Below are positions 8,161-16,640 of a DNA stretch of 61,705 bases, in pieces. The notes under the pieces were generated by a model, which did not search any database, was not told the DNA's origin, and saw only the letters and a list, made by a program, of their open reading frames with translations. The DNA comes from an uncultured Lachnospiraceae bacterium. GTDB taxonomy: Bacteria; Bacillota; Clostridia; Lachnospirales; Lachnospiraceae. Where the stretch lies: the NCBI GenBank assembly GCA_947650155.1, contig CANSUS010000017.1, forward strand, positions 1-61,705, in the 5' to 3' direction. The position numbers and the translations under genes were made by a program. Within the stretch, counting starts at the first letter, position 1. Every line of letters begins with the position of its first letter.

Positions 8161-8901
8161 ATGAAAAAAAGATATTATGTTTTGGATGAAATCCGAGGAA
8201 TGACGCTGCTCAGTATGATTCTGTATCATACCGCATGGGATATGGTGTATCTGTTTCATAAAGATTGGGCATGGTATGAATCCACGACAGGATATGTGTG
8301 GCAGCAAAGCATATGCTGGACTTTTATTCTGCTTTCGGGATTTTGCTGGTCTTTCGGGAAAAGAAAAGTAAGAAGGGGAATTACGGTTTTTGGTGCGGGA
8401 GTTGTAATTACGGCGGTTACATTACTTGTAATGCCGCAAAACAGAGTGATATTTGGAGTGCTGACCTTGTTAGGCACTTGTATGCTTCTCATGATTCCCT
8501 TTCATAGGATTATGAAAAGGATAAATCCGACGGCCGGGCTCTTTGCCAGTCTGATTCTGTTTTTCCTTCTGAGGAATGTGCCGGGAGGATATATTGGATT
8601 TGAAGGCTGGAATCTGCTTGCCATACCGGATGAATTCTACCGTAATTATGTTACGGCCTTTTTCGGGTTTCCACAGCCGGCCTTTTTTTCTACAGACTAT
8701 TTTCCTGTTTTTCCGTGGATTTTTCTGTTTTTTGCCGGATATTATTTATATGGAATAGCAGAAAAAAGAAATTTCTTTCCGTATCTGATGACAGAACGGA
8801 TTAAGGCGGCAGGATGGATCGGAAGGCATTCCCTTCCGATTTATATGATCCATCAGCCGGTTATTTATGGCATACTGTCGATTTCATTTACTATGTTCTG
8901 A
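8161..8901 (+). CDS. HGSNAT-like (DUF1624) membrane protein, putative acyltransferase
   Basis: This 246-residue polytopic membrane protein opens with RYYVLDEIRGMTLLSMILYHTAWD. An invariant D-x-x-R-G near the N terminus followed by a His in the first helix typifies the DUF1624/HGSNAT catalytic-domain family (relatives of heparan-alpha-glucosaminide acetyltransferase). About seven hydrophobic segments follow, and the final helix has LPIYMIHQPVIYG, another family signature. Substrate is unknown; cell-surface sugar acylation is a reasonable inference. ATG 8161 is preferred over a far-upstream in-frame start at 7906 because the family motif begins here. Its last 37 bases overlap the convergent pdxT 3' end. 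Confidence 0.72.
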   Translation: MKKRYYVLDEIRGMTLLSMILYHTAWDMVYLFHKDWAWYESTTGYVWQQSICWTFILLSGFCWSFGKRKVRRGITVFGAGVVITAVTLLVMPQNRVIFGVLTLLGTCMLLMIPFHRIMKRINPTAGLFASLILFFLLRNVPGGYIGFEGWNLLAIPDEFYRNYVTAFFGFPQPAFFSTDYFPVFPWIFLFFAGYYLYGIAEKRNFFPYLMTERIKAAGWIGRHSLPIYMIHQPVIYGILSISFTMF

Positions 8902-9449
8902 CAAAAATAGCGATGAACGGCCAGATCGTCTGTAAGTTCAGGATGAAAAGTCAGGGCAAGCTGACTGCGGTATCTGACTGCAACGACGTGATCGTTGACA
9001 GTGCCTAAAATCGTGCATTCGGGAGAAGCAGCTTCAATCAAGGGTGCACGGATAAATTCCATTCCGAAATTGCCGATCTCTTTTAAGACACCTTCTTGAT
9101 AAAAACTTCCAAGCTGCCGTCCGTAAGCATTGCGGGTGACGCTTACGGGAAGTGTCTGGAAATAGGTTCTGCTGTCGTTGGTAAGCGTTCCGGCAAGCAG
9201 GATCACACCGGCGCAGGTTGCCATAGTTGGCATTCCGTTTTCGATTCTGCTTTTTAAATCCTGAAACATTCCCAGTTCTTTCAGTAGTTTTCCCTGCACA
9301 GTGCTTTCCCCGCCGGGAAGGACCAGGGCGTCAAAGTCCGCTTCAAGGTCTTCTTTTTTACGTAATTCTATTGTTTCCATGCCAAGTTTCTGAAACGCTT
9401 TTTCCTGTTCCAGAAAGGCGCCCTGTACGGCAAGTACTGCAATTTTCAT
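8865..9449 (-). CDS. pdxT: Pyridoxal 5'-phosphate synthase glutaminase subunit PdxT
   Basis: This 194-residue class I glutamine amidotransferase hydrolyses glutamine and passes ammonia to PdxS for vitamin B6 (PLP) synthesis in the DXP-independent route. The catalytic triad is visible: Cys79 in TMATCAGV, His169 and Glu171 in FHPELTDD. The family motif LPGGEST is at residues 44-50. Length is normal for PdxT. It follows pdxS by 20 bases on the same strand. Its 3' end overlaps the convergent acyltransferase-like gene by 37 bases. Confidence 0.96.
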   Translation of the reverse strand: MKIAVLAVQGAFLEQEKAFQKLGMETIELRKKEDLEADFDALVLPGGESTVQGKLLKELGMFQDLKSRIENGMPTMATCAGVILLAGTLTNDSRTYFQTLPVSVTRNAYGRQLGSFYQEGVLKEIGNFGMEFIRAPLIEAASPECTILGTVNDHVVAVRYRSQLALTFHPELTDDLAVHRYFCQNIVNEIDSMP

Positions 9450-9469
9450 AGGTTGGCCTCCTGTCCGTT

Positions 9470-10396
9470 TTATTTCCCTCTTTCCGCCATGAGCAGTTCG
9501 ATTTCATTTTCATTGATGCCTACCATAGCTTCGCCCAGGTCTTCAGATAATTCTGCAATCATTTTTGCATCGTTATAATTGGTAACCGCTTTTACGATTG
9601 CAGCGGCACGTTTTGCAGGATTTCCGGATTTAAAAATGCCTGAGCCCACAAAGACGCCTTCCGCGCCAAGCTGCATCATCAGCGCAGCGTCTGCAGGAGT
9701 AGCGATGCCGCCGGCAGCGAAGTTGACAACTGGAAGACGTTTTGTATCATGTACCGTCTTAAGCAGTTCAAAAGGAACTTGAAGTTCTTTAGCGGCGTGA
9801 TAGAGTTCTTCTTCCCGCATGGCGGAAACTTTTGCAATTTCGCTGTTCATTTTCCGCATATGTCGTACTGCCTGTACAATATCTCCGGTGCCGGGCTCTC
9901 CTTTTGTACGGATCATAGAAGCGCCTTCACAAATTCTTCTTAATGCTTCTCCTAAATCTTTTGCGCCGCAGACAAAGGGGACTTTAAACTGTGTCTTATC
10001 AATATGATAAACGTCGTCAGCGGGAGACAGCACTTCACTTTCATCTATGTAATCGATCTCCACCGCCTCTAATATTTGTGCCTCCGCAAAATGTCCAATC
10101 CGACATTTTGCCATTACCGGAATGGAGACCGCTTCCATAATGCCCTTAATCATTTTCGGATCGCTCATTCTTGACACGCCTCCGGCAGCCCTGATGTCGG
10201 CGGGAATTCTTTCTAACGCCATAACAGCGCAGGCGCCGGCTTCTTCAGCGATTCTGGCCTGTTCAGGAGTAGTGACGTCCATAATCACCCCTCCCTTTAA
10301 CATTTGTGCAAGTTCTTTATTCAGCGCATACTGCTTTTGCTTTGTAAGGGTGGGACGACCGTATTCGCCCGTATTCGTTTCAAAAGTATTTTCCAT
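9470..10396 (-). CDS. pdxS: Pyridoxal 5'-phosphate synthase lyase subunit PdxS
   Basis: This ~308-residue TIM-barrel enzyme builds PLP from ribose 5-phosphate, glyceraldehyde 3-phosphate and ammonia supplied by PdxT. Hallmarks are [13 protein letters not shown], the lysine in [19 protein letters not shown] for the second catalytic lysine region, and the phosphate-binding [15 protein letters not shown] 10396 is chosen: an AAAGGA lies about 12 bases upstream, while the in-frame ATG at 10408 abuts that ribosome site directly. It is transcribed away from the MocR-type regulator at 10523, its probable activator. Confidence 0.96.
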   Translation of the reverse strand: MENTFETNTGEYGRPTLTKQKQYALNKELAQMLKGGVIMDVTTPEQARIAEEAGACAVMALERIPADIRAAGGVSRMSDPKMIKGIMEAVSIPVMAKCRIGHFAEAQILEAVEIDYIDESEVLSPADDVYHIDKTQFKVPFVCGAKDLGEALRRICEGASMIRTKGEPGTGDIVQAVRHMRKMNSEIAKVSAMREEELYHAAKELQVPFELLKTVHDTKRLPVVNFAAGGIATPADAALMMQLGAEGVFVGSGIFKSGNPAKRAAAIVKAVTNYNDAKMIAELSEDLGEAMVGINENEIELLMAERGK

Positions 10397-10408
10397 GATG
10401 ATATTCAT

Positions 10409-10522
10409 TCCTTTCTAATTCTTCTTTACAATATCCATGCCTCTTATTATAATCAAATCTGAACCTACTAAAATATTCAATTCAAATATAGTCAATATGG
10501 TCAGAACAGGAGAAAAAGGGAG
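10409..10522. promoter_or_regulatory. Divergent pdxST / pdxR control region
   Basis: The minus strand has a consensus TATAAT at 10451-10446 for pdxST but no good -35 at the right distance, which fits an activator-dependent promoter. Between the two genes are repeated TTCAA/GTCAA elements (around 10476-10503), AT-rich and about one helical turn apart, plausible PdxR contact sites. The site assignment is inferred from gene arrangement. Confidence 0.5.
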
Positions 10523-11923
10523 ATGCTTACGTATTCTTTTGAGAATTTAAGGTCAGAAAGTCTGTATCTGCATTTATACAAATGCATTAAAAATGACATT
10601 TTAGACGGCAAAATTGCGGCGGGGGAAAAACTTCCTTCTAAGCGCAGTTTTGCAAAAAATCTGGGTATAAGTACGATTACAGTAGAGAATGCCTATGCAC
10701 AGCTATTGGCGGAAGGATATATTTATTCCATTCCGAAGAAAGGCTACTATGCGGCTGATATATCGGAAAGAACCGGTTTTTCAGATACGGTTCCCATGAA
10801 TTCTGAAAATTTTACAATAGCGGCAAATCCGGTTTACCGGTTTGATTTTGTCAGTAACCGCAACAACGCTGAAAATTTCCCTTTTGCTACATGGGCGAAA
10901 CTGATGAGGGAGACGATCAGTGAAAAAAAGGAGGAGCTTATGGTGGGGGCGCCCTGTGGAGGCATTATGGAACTGCGCATGGCAATCTGCAGACATATGA
11001 AACAGTTTCGTAATATGGATGTAGACCCGAATCAGGTGATTGTGGGAGCGGGGACAGAATACCTGTATGGACTGATTATCCAGTTATTGGGAAGAGACAA
11101 AATTTACGCAGTGGAGAATCCGGGGTATGATAAGATTGTGAAGATTTATGAAAGCAACGGAGTGGTATGCAGATATATTCCTATGGATAAGGCAGGGATA
11201 CTTGTATCTGAACTGGAAAATTCCGGCGCGCAGATTGCACATATTTCTCCATCCCACCATTATCCGACCGGAATCGTAACGCCGGTGAGCAGGCGATACG
11301 AACTGCTTGGATGGGCGGCGAAGTCGGAGGGAAGATATATTATTGAGGATGATTATGATTCGGAGTTTCGCCTGACGGGAAAACCGATGGCAACGCTGCA
11401 GAGTATCGATGTCAGTGAAAAAGTGATTTATATGAATACCTTTACCAAAAGTCTGGCGTCGACGATCCGTATCAGTTATATGGTGCTTCCTCATCATCTT
11501 TTAGAGCAGTTTTATGAAAGAATGGGTTTTTATTCTTGTACGGTATCCAATTTTGAACAGTATACGCTGGCCAGATTCATAAATGACGGATATTTTGAAA
11601 AACATATCAACCGGATGAGGAAATACTATAAAAGCATAAGGGATCAGCTTATGAATGAATTGAAAAAGGACACAATGGAAGGAAGGATAGAAATCAGGGA
11701 AGAAGATGCAGGACTGCATTTTTTGATGCGATTGGATACGGATACTGCAGATGAGATATTTTTGCAGCGGGCATCGCAAAATGGAATCAGACTGTCCAGT
11801 CTTGCAGGATATTATTTTGGCGATCCTCCAAAGAAAACGGAGCATACTATCATTATGAATTATTCCGGCATAAGGGCGGAGGATATTCCGGCAGCCGTAG
11901 CTTGTCTGCACAATTGTATGTGA
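10523..11923 (+). CDS. pdxR: MocR/PdxR-family regulator of PLP synthesis
   Basis: This 466-residue protein joins an N-terminal GntR-type winged helix (about residues 10-78; LPSKRSFAKNLGISTITVEN) to a fold-type I aminotransferase-like domain. The PLP-binding lysine is probably Lys309 in NTFTKSLAST, and EDDYDSEFR at about 274-282 is the usual aminotransferase motif. In Firmicutes and actinobacteria, MocR proteins divergent from pdxST (PdxR) activate them when PLP is scarce, and this arrangement matches. The gene starts 12 bases after a GGAG. A long hairpin follows at 11947. Confidence 0.88.
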   Translation: MLTYSFENLRSESLYLHLYKCIKNDILDGKIAAGEKLPSKRSFAKNLGISTITVENAYAQLLAEGYIYSIPKKGYYAADISERTGFSDTVPMNSENFTIAANPVYRFDFVSNRNNAENFPFATWAKLMRETISEKKEELMVGAPCGGIMELRMAICRHMKQFRNMDVDPNQVIVGAGTEYLYGLIIQLLGRDKIYAVENPGYDKIVKIYESNGVVCRYIPMDKAGILVSELENSGAQIAHISPSHHYPTGIVTPVSRRYELLGWAAKSEGRYIIEDDYDSEFRLTGKPMATLQSIDVSEKVIYMNTFTKSLASTIRISYMVLPHHLLEQFYERMGFYSCTVSNFEQYTLARFINDGYFEKHINRMRKYYKSIRDQLMNELKKDTMEGRIEIREEDAGLHFLMRLDTDTADEIFLQRASQNGIRLSSLAGYYFGDPPKKTEHTIIMNYSGIRAEDIPAAVACLHNCM

Positions 11924-11946
11924 TTTTGCGGGATGTTTGAAAAAAA

Positions 11947-11997
11947 AGAGGCAGCCACGCTTACTGATGTATTTCATCAATAAGGGTGGCAGTCTCT
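11947..11997. terminator. Long imperfect hairpin after pdxR
   Basis: A stem of about 20 pairs with three mismatches closes on a five-base loop. The U-tract-equivalent run (seven A's at 11941-11947) is on the left side, so as an intrinsic terminator it works best for transcription on the minus strand; rightward there is no T run. It may still end pdxR mRNA as a strong structure. Confidence 0.5.
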
Positions 11998-12028
11998 GAT
12001 ACAAAGGGGAGATATGAAAAAGTTTTTT

Positions 12029-12058
12029 ATAGAAAGCTGAGGGGATTAAGCTTTCTAT
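12029..12058. repeat. Ten-base inverted repeat in the pdxR-12375 gap
   Basis: ATAGAAAGCT (12029-12038) pairs perfectly with AGCTTTCTAT (12049-12058) around a ten-base loop. The 451-base gap 11924-12374 otherwise holds only the hairpin at 11947, AT-rich sequence including a TATAAT at 12221 with no matching -35, and the leader of the next gene. I see no other gene in it. Confidence 0.55.
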
Positions 12059-12374
12059 GTTTCCTATTTTATGGTAAGAATGTGATGAAAATAAGGTCAA
12101 AGTGTCAAGAAATTGTGAACAGATTCTAAAAAAAATATAATTTTCAAAGCAGTTGATGCATTTTAAAGCCATATGGTTACATTTCGGTGTTGGAGCGGAT
12201 TTTATTGCCGATAATATATATATAATATACATATGTAATATACAGATATCCTATAAAAATAAGAAAGAGTGATGCCAGAGGACTGCCGTTTTAACTGTGC
12301 TGTTACGGGGAATAAAGACAGGAGAAAGCAGCCGAAGGAACAGAGAGATACATAGCAGGGAAGGAGGTTTTTAT

Positions 12375-13106
12375 ATGGAACATATAGCGGCAGCAGGGGA
12401 AACCGTATGCGCAAAACAGGCCGTAAAAGATCAGGAGAAAACAGAAAGAAAGACGGATCGTACTTTTTTGGATTTGTTAGAAGAAAAGGAAATGAAAGAG
12501 GAAATTACAAATACAGTACCGGGGACGGAAAAATCTATTACAAAAGATATGACAATGCAGGAGTATCAGTGTTACATTTATTATTTGATTTCCAATATGC
12601 AAAAGCATCCGTCACAGCGAAATGATGATGTTTTAGTACTGATTTCGCAGGCGGCTTTTGAGGCAATGTGGAATGATCCTGCATATGAAGCATGGGTGTT
12701 AAAAGATATTCAGACTTACTTTTCCGGAAACCATGCGATGTCTTCTTATTTCGGCAGGGCTGACGTTGTGCTTTTTTATGGAGCCAAAAAAGAAGAATGC
12801 TATTCGCAGGTGCGTTATCCTGAATATGAAAAAAAGATGCGGAAAAAACAGGAAGAAGAACGGTATCGCGCGAAAAGAGAGGCAAACAGAAAGAGACTTA
12901 AAAAATTACAGCAAAAGCGGTTTCTGGAGCAAAGGGCTTTAAAAAAGATGCTAGAGAAAAGATATTTGGAAAAACTGTGGCTGGAAAAGAAGCAGCTTCG
13001 GGATGAACGTCTGGAAGAGTGGATAGACGAAAGACTTGTATACGAAAATAATGTGCGCGCGGCGAGCATGGCAAGGAAGATAAAAGAGAGGTCTTTATTT
13101 TATTAA
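12375..13106 (+). CDS. Hypothetical protein with highly charged C-terminal coiled coil
   Basis: This 243-residue cytosolic protein of unrecognised family starts after an ideal AAGGAGG (12361-12367). Residues ~55-145 look like a compact domain (MTMQEYQCYIYYLI, then FEAMWNDPAYEAWVLKDIQ). Residues ~150-235 are an unbroken Arg/Lys/Glu-rich helix of the kind that forms coiled coils or binds nucleic acid. It has no signal peptide. The next gene, a small membrane protein, follows within 60 bases. No function is assigned. Confidence 0.6.
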   Translation: MEHIAAAGETVCAKQAVKDQEKTERKTDRTFLDLLEEKEMKEEITNTVPGTEKSITKDMTMQEYQCYIYYLISNMQKHPSQRNDDVLVLISQAAFEAMWNDPAYEAWVLKDIQTYFSGNHAMSSYFGRADVVLFYGAKKEECYSQVRYPEYEKKMRKKQEEERYRAKREANRKRLKKLQQKRFLEQRALKKMLEKRYLEKLWLEKKQLRDERLEEWIDERLVYENNVRAASMARKIKERSLFY

Positions 13107-13164
13107 TAGTGGATAAAAGAATTGCTGTTTTTCAAAGAAGCTTTTTTTACGGGGAGATCGGAGT

Positions 13165-13428
13165 ATGGATTTCATTTTGGAGATTTGCATGGAGATTATA
13201 CTTGAAGGAGCGGAAACAGCCGTAACGGAAAAGAAATTTCCGTTTTGGTTCCGTGTGACGGCGGCGGTATTTCTGCTTTTATTTTATATGGGATTTGTGG
13301 GGCTTCTGTTTTATATCGGGATCAGGAATGAAAGTATCATTATAACAGGTATTGCAGTTTTTATACTTGTCATAATAGCGGCAGCCATAATGAAAAAATA
13401 TAAGGAGATCGGACACAGAAGTCAGTAG
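13165..13428 (+). CDS. Small membrane protein with two transmembrane helices
   Basis: This 87-residue protein has an N-terminal amphipathic stretch and two hydrophobic helices (about residues 28-51 and 57-75) ending in a basic tail KKYKEIGHRSQ. GGGGAG precedes the ATG by about ten bases. No family is recognised. It may be co-transcribed with the coiled-coil protein upstream. Confidence 0.55.
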   Translation: MDFILEICMEIILEGAETAVTEKKFPFWFRVTAAVFLLLFYMGFVGLLFYIGIRNESIIITGIAVFILVIIAAAIMKKYKEIGHRSQ

Positions 13429-13504
13429 TCGGGCTGTTTCAGAGAATCTGCCTTGCAAATTCGGGATAAATTATGGAATTTCCTGTTAAGTTTTCCTTTT
13501 TTGA

Positions 13505-13550
13505 TTGTAAAATTGTACTTCTTTTCTTAGAATATGAATTAGAAAAGAAG
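13505..13550 (+). promoter_or_regulatory. Promoter with palindromic operator upstream of the GH105 gene
   Basis: TTGTAA (13505-13510) and TAGAAT (13528-13533) are 17 bases apart. A perfect ten-base inverted repeat, CTTCTTTTCT (13518-13527) and AGAAAAGAAG (13541-13550), brackets the -10 box, where a bound dimer would block polymerase. The cognate regulator is not in the window next to it. Confidence 0.6.
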
Positions 13551-13606
13551 AAAACGGTTAGAAACAGCCTTGATCGGGACAGGAAAGGGAACGGAGGATT
13601 TTATAT

Positions 13607-14737
13607 ATGGAGATGCCGATAATTGAAAAGTATATTGACGAGCTTTTGGAGAAGAGTACATTGGATGCGCCAGCATGGAATATTGAAAAGGCGCTGCTGG
13701 GGCTTGCGTCAGGATGGAATTATATTGACGGATGTATGATCCTCGCTATATTGGAAACTTATAAAACAACGAGCAACGAAAAATATTTAAAATTTGCGGA
13801 CGCCTATGTGAATCACCGGGTAAATGAGGATGGGTCAATAAACGGCTATGATGTGAACGAATTAAATATTGATAATGTGAATGCAGGAAAGACATTATTT
13901 GAACTTTATGATCTGACGGGAAAGGAAAAGTACCGCAAAGCCATTGATTTGATCTACAGTCAGTTAAAGATCCAGCCAAGAACGAAAGAAGGGAATTTCT
14001 GGCATAAAAAGATTTACCCGAACCAGGTATGGTTAGATGGTCTGTATATGGGGCAGCCCTTTTATATGGAATATGAGACAAAATTTAATCATAAAGAACA
14101 TTATGACGATATTTTTAACCAGTTTACCAATGTGGTAAAAAATATGCGGGACGAAAAAACAGGTTTATATTACCATGCTTATGATTCTTCCAGAGAAATG
14201 TTCTGGTGTAATAAAGAAACCGGGCTTTCCGAGAATTTCTGGCTGAGGGCATTGGGCTGGTATTCTATGGCGCTTTTGGATACGCTGGATAAATGTGATG
14301 CAGATGAAAACTGCCAAAGAGACTATGATAATCTGAAGCAGGTGTTTTTAGAACTGATCGACGCTATGGTAAAATATCAGGATGAGAGCGGAATGTGGTA
14401 TCAGGTAGTTGATAAAGGCGGTATCGGTAAGAACTATCTGGAGACGAGCGGCAGTTCTATTATGGCGTATTCGATTCTGAAAGGAGTGCGTCTTGGCTTT
14501 TTACCGGAAAAGTACAAAGAGTATGGTTTGAAGGCATTTCAAGGAATCTGTGACAAATACCTTGTAACGGAAGAAGGCAATATGAGTCTTGGAGGTATCT
14601 GCCTTGTTGCCGGACTTGGAGGTCCCAATAAGCGTGACGGAAGTTTTGACTATTATATGTCAGAACCGATCGTGAAGGATGACGCAAAGGGAGTAGGACC
14701 GTTCCTGCTTGCCTATACAGAGCTTAGAAGATTATAA
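13607..14737 (+). CDS. Glycoside hydrolase family 105 (unsaturated rhamnogalacturonyl hydrolase, YteR-like)
   Basis: This 376-residue (alpha/alpha)6-barrel enzyme would cleave unsaturated uronic acid residues left by pectin lyases. Family signatures include YIDGCMILAIL near residue 42, VWLDGLYMGQPF with Asp144 in the position of the catalytic Asp of YteR, the LRALGWYSMALLD block, and SGSSIMAYSILKG. There is no signal peptide, so it acts in the cytosol on imported oligosaccharides. Length is normal. It stands alone with its own promoter and palindromic operator upstream and a terminator downstream; no transporter or lyase adjoins it. Confidence 0.88.
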   Translation: MEMPIIEKYIDELLEKSTLDAPAWNIEKALLGLASGWNYIDGCMILAILETYKTTSNEKYLKFADAYVNHRVNEDGSINGYDVNELNIDNVNAGKTLFELYDLTGKEKYRKAIDLIYSQLKIQPRTKEGNFWHKKIYPNQVWLDGLYMGQPFYMEYETKFNHKEHYDDIFNQFTNVVKNMRDEKTGLYYHAYDSSREMFWCNKETGLSENFWLRALGWYSMALLDTLDKCDADENCQRDYDNLKQVFLELIDAMVKYQDESGMWYQVVDKGGIGKNYLETSGSSIMAYSILKGVRLGFLPEKYKEYGLKAFQGICDKYLVTEEGNMSLGGICLVAGLGGPNKRDGSFDYYMSEPIVKDDAKGVGPFLLAYTELRRL

Positions 14738-14756
14738 TTTATGAAGAATGAAAATG

Positions 14757-14794
14757 CTGCCATTTACACAAAATTGTGGGATGGCAGTTTTTTT
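14757..14794 (+). terminator. Intrinsic terminator after the GH105 gene
   Basis: CTGCCAT pairs with ATGGCAG, continued by ACACA/TGTG, and is followed by seven T's (14788-14794). Confidence 0.85.
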
Positions 14795-14919
14795 GTATAA
14801 AAATTTTAAAATAATGTCACCAAAGCGGGGGCCCAGACGTGATATAAGTAGACGTCGTCAAAAGAGGGAGTATTGGTACCATACATACATTATGAAAATA
14901 AATGAGAAGGAGCGGAAGA

Positions 14920-15396
14920 ATGTCAGGGCAGCAGGAGGCAAAAGTGGAAAGTGCAATCGAACAGTACGGAAGCAGTCTGTTCCGCATGTGTTTTGTAATT
15001 TTAAGACACGAACAGGACGCGCAGGACGTACTGCAGGAGGCTTTTATAAAATATATGCAGAAGGCTCCGGAATTTCGAGACGAAGCGCATGAAAAAGCGT
15101 GGCTCTTTAAAATAACGGCAAATCTGTGTAAAGACCTGCTTCGGTTTAAGAAACGGAATCAATATGTAGATATGAAGGAGTTGGAGCAATATTGTAAGGA
15201 GCCGGAAGAGTCGGAAGTTTTGAAGGAAGTAATGTCATTGCCTGCAAAATATAAGATGGCGATTCATCTGTATTATATCGAAGGATACCATACGAGTGAA
15301 ATTGCAAAGATTATGCAGATCAGTGAAAGCGCAGTGAAAAAAAGAATGCAGCGCGGCAGGGAAATGTTGAAGAAAAGACTGGAAGAGTTAGATTGA
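14920..15396 (+). CDS. ECF-type RNA polymerase sigma factor
   Basis: This 158-residue protein has sigma region 2 (about residues 10-75, with QDAQDVLQEAFIKYMQ and HEKAWLFKITANLCKD) and region 4 (about 100-150, LPAKYKMAIHLYYIEGYHTSEIA and the recognition helix SESAVKKRMQRGREML). Region 3 is absent, as in group 4 (ECF) sigma factors. ATG 14920 follows AAGGAG at 14907-14912; an in-frame ATG at 14902 lies before that site and is rejected. The next gene, a single-pass membrane protein, is its likely anti-sigma partner. Confidence 0.9.
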   Translation: MSGQQEAKVESAIEQYGSSLFRMCFVILRHEQDAQDVLQEAFIKYMQKAPEFRDEAHEKAWLFKITANLCKDLLRFKKRNQYVDMKELEQYCKEPEESEVLKEVMSLPAKYKMAIHLYYIEGYHTSEIAKIMQISESAVKKRMQRGREMLKKRLEELD

Positions 15397-15419
15397 AAAA
15401 AGGAAAGAGAGGAAAAAGT

Positions 15420-16550
15420 ATGGATTGGAAAAAAGTGGTACAGGGAATTGAAATAAAAGAGGAGATGAAAGAAGAATTACTTTATCAGTGCAAGAGGAAT
15501 AGACATGTTCCGAATCTGTTGTTCCGCTACTCTAAAATAGCAGCGGCAGCGGCAGCAGTTTTTGTATGTCTTGCAGGAAGCGTGACGGTCTATGCGGCGG
15601 TAAACGCGTATCAGGCGAGGCTGGATGCGATGGACGATAAGGAAATAACGGAGCATTACGATTTTGCCCAAATTGGAACGGCAGATGCGGATTCCTGGTC
15701 AAGACCGCTTACGGAAAGTGAAAGAACGAGAATGGACGAATTAAAAATTATATTTGAACAGGGAGAACGGTTTCCCGAGGGAGAAATAGACACGACGGGC
15801 GAAGCAGGAGATTTTTACTATGAAGCTGAAATACGGACATTCCATTTGCCGAAGGAAGAGTTGACGGATGAGCAGCTTCTGGAAATTCTGGATCTGTGGG
15901 CGAAACTGGATTACAGCTTACAGAAAAAGAATGAGGAGCTTGGAATTACGGCGCAGGACACAGAAATGAATACAGGTACGATTGAAGAAGTTACGGAAGA
16001 TAGTCCGGCATATGTACGAGGAAAGGAAGTGTTAGAGAGCATTTATGAATTAGATACTGAGACGATGGAGATGGAAATTCGATATGTAGAAAATAAAAGG
16101 GAAGAAGGAAAAGGCATTTATGTAGTTATTTATAAAAATGAAGAAGAATCTTATCAGGCAGTCTTCCATGTAAATCATGAAATCATGGAACAAGTACCAG
16201 ACCGGATTGGTTATTACTGGGACGCATCTGCCAATATAGAAAAAGCGGAGCAGACTGTAAATTCAAACATACCGACAACAGAAAAGATGGAAATGTTTTG
16301 CCGGAAAGGGCAAAAGATTGTAACTGATGTGATGGGGGCAGAAGGAACCGTTACAAGAGTATATTGCAGCGTCAATGAATCTTATCCCGACACGGTCTAT
16401 ATTGTGGTCGAAATGGAAAATATGGACAGGTATGAGTTGACTTTTGGTGTAGAAATGGATAAATTATTGGAAATGAAAATTTATGATCATGAGGAATTTG
16501 CAAACTTTGAACTATTTTCAGAGGATGAAATTACATTTGAAATGGAATAA
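15420..16550 (+). CDS. Putative membrane anti-sigma factor paired with the ECF sigma
   Basis: This 376-residue protein has a short cytosolic head (about residues 1-35, MDWKKVVQGIEIKEEM...), one transmembrane helix (about 37-62, Ala/Val-rich) and a ~310-residue acidic outer domain with no recognised family. The order sigma gene then single-pass membrane protein is standard for ECF regulation, with the cytosolic head holding the sigma. The head lacks a visible zinc-anti-sigma HxxxCxxC motif. A TTG at 15393 could extend it by nine residues, overlapping the sigma stop, but AGAGAGGA before ATG 15420 is better placed. It ends at a shared bidirectional terminator. Confidence 0.65.
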   Translation: MDWKKVVQGIEIKEEMKEELLYQCKRNRHVPNLLFRYSKIAAAAAAVFVCLAGSVTVYAAVNAYQARLDAMDDKEITEHYDFAQIGTADADSWSRPLTESERTRMDELKIIFEQGERFPEGEIDTTGEAGDFYYEAEIRTFHLPKEELTDEQLLEILDLWAKLDYSLQKKNEELGITAQDTEMNTGTIEEVTEDSPAYVRGKEVLESIYELDTETMEMEIRYVENKREEGKGIYVVIYKNEEESYQAVFHVNHEIMEQVPDRIGYYWDASANIEKAEQTVNSNIPTTEKMEMFCRKGQKIVTDVMGAEGTVTRVYCSVNESYPDTVYIVVEMENMDRYELTFGVEMDKLLEMKIYDHEEFANFELFSEDEITFEME

Positions 16551-16596
16551 CTGACGTAAAAGGCAGCTTTTATGGCTGCATTGCAGACAAAAATAA

Positions 16597-16640
16597 CCGG
16601 GCGCAAAATTATCTGATTTGATGATTTTGCGCCTGGGTTT
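16597..16640. terminator. Bidirectional terminator between convergent genes
   Basis: A 13-base arm CCGGGCGCAAAAT (16597-16609) pairs with ATTTTGCGCCTGG (16624-16636) with one wobble. GGTTTTACTGTTTT follows on the plus strand and TTATTTTTG on the minus strand. It serves both the anti-sigma gene and the giant minus-strand gene. Confidence 0.85.

Noticed and set aside
11501-12414. Two overlapping minus-strand open frames (243 and 70 residues)
   Set aside because: The first is largely antisense to pdxR, the second lies in the AT-rich gap; neither has a ribosome site or recognisable domain. They would be the only source for the leftward terminator, so the region is still worth RNA data.
13432-13570. 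Nine-base inverted repeat GGCTGTTTC/GAAACAGCC about 120 bases apart
   Set aside because: Short and widely spaced, with no duplication or mobile-element gene between; most likely chance.
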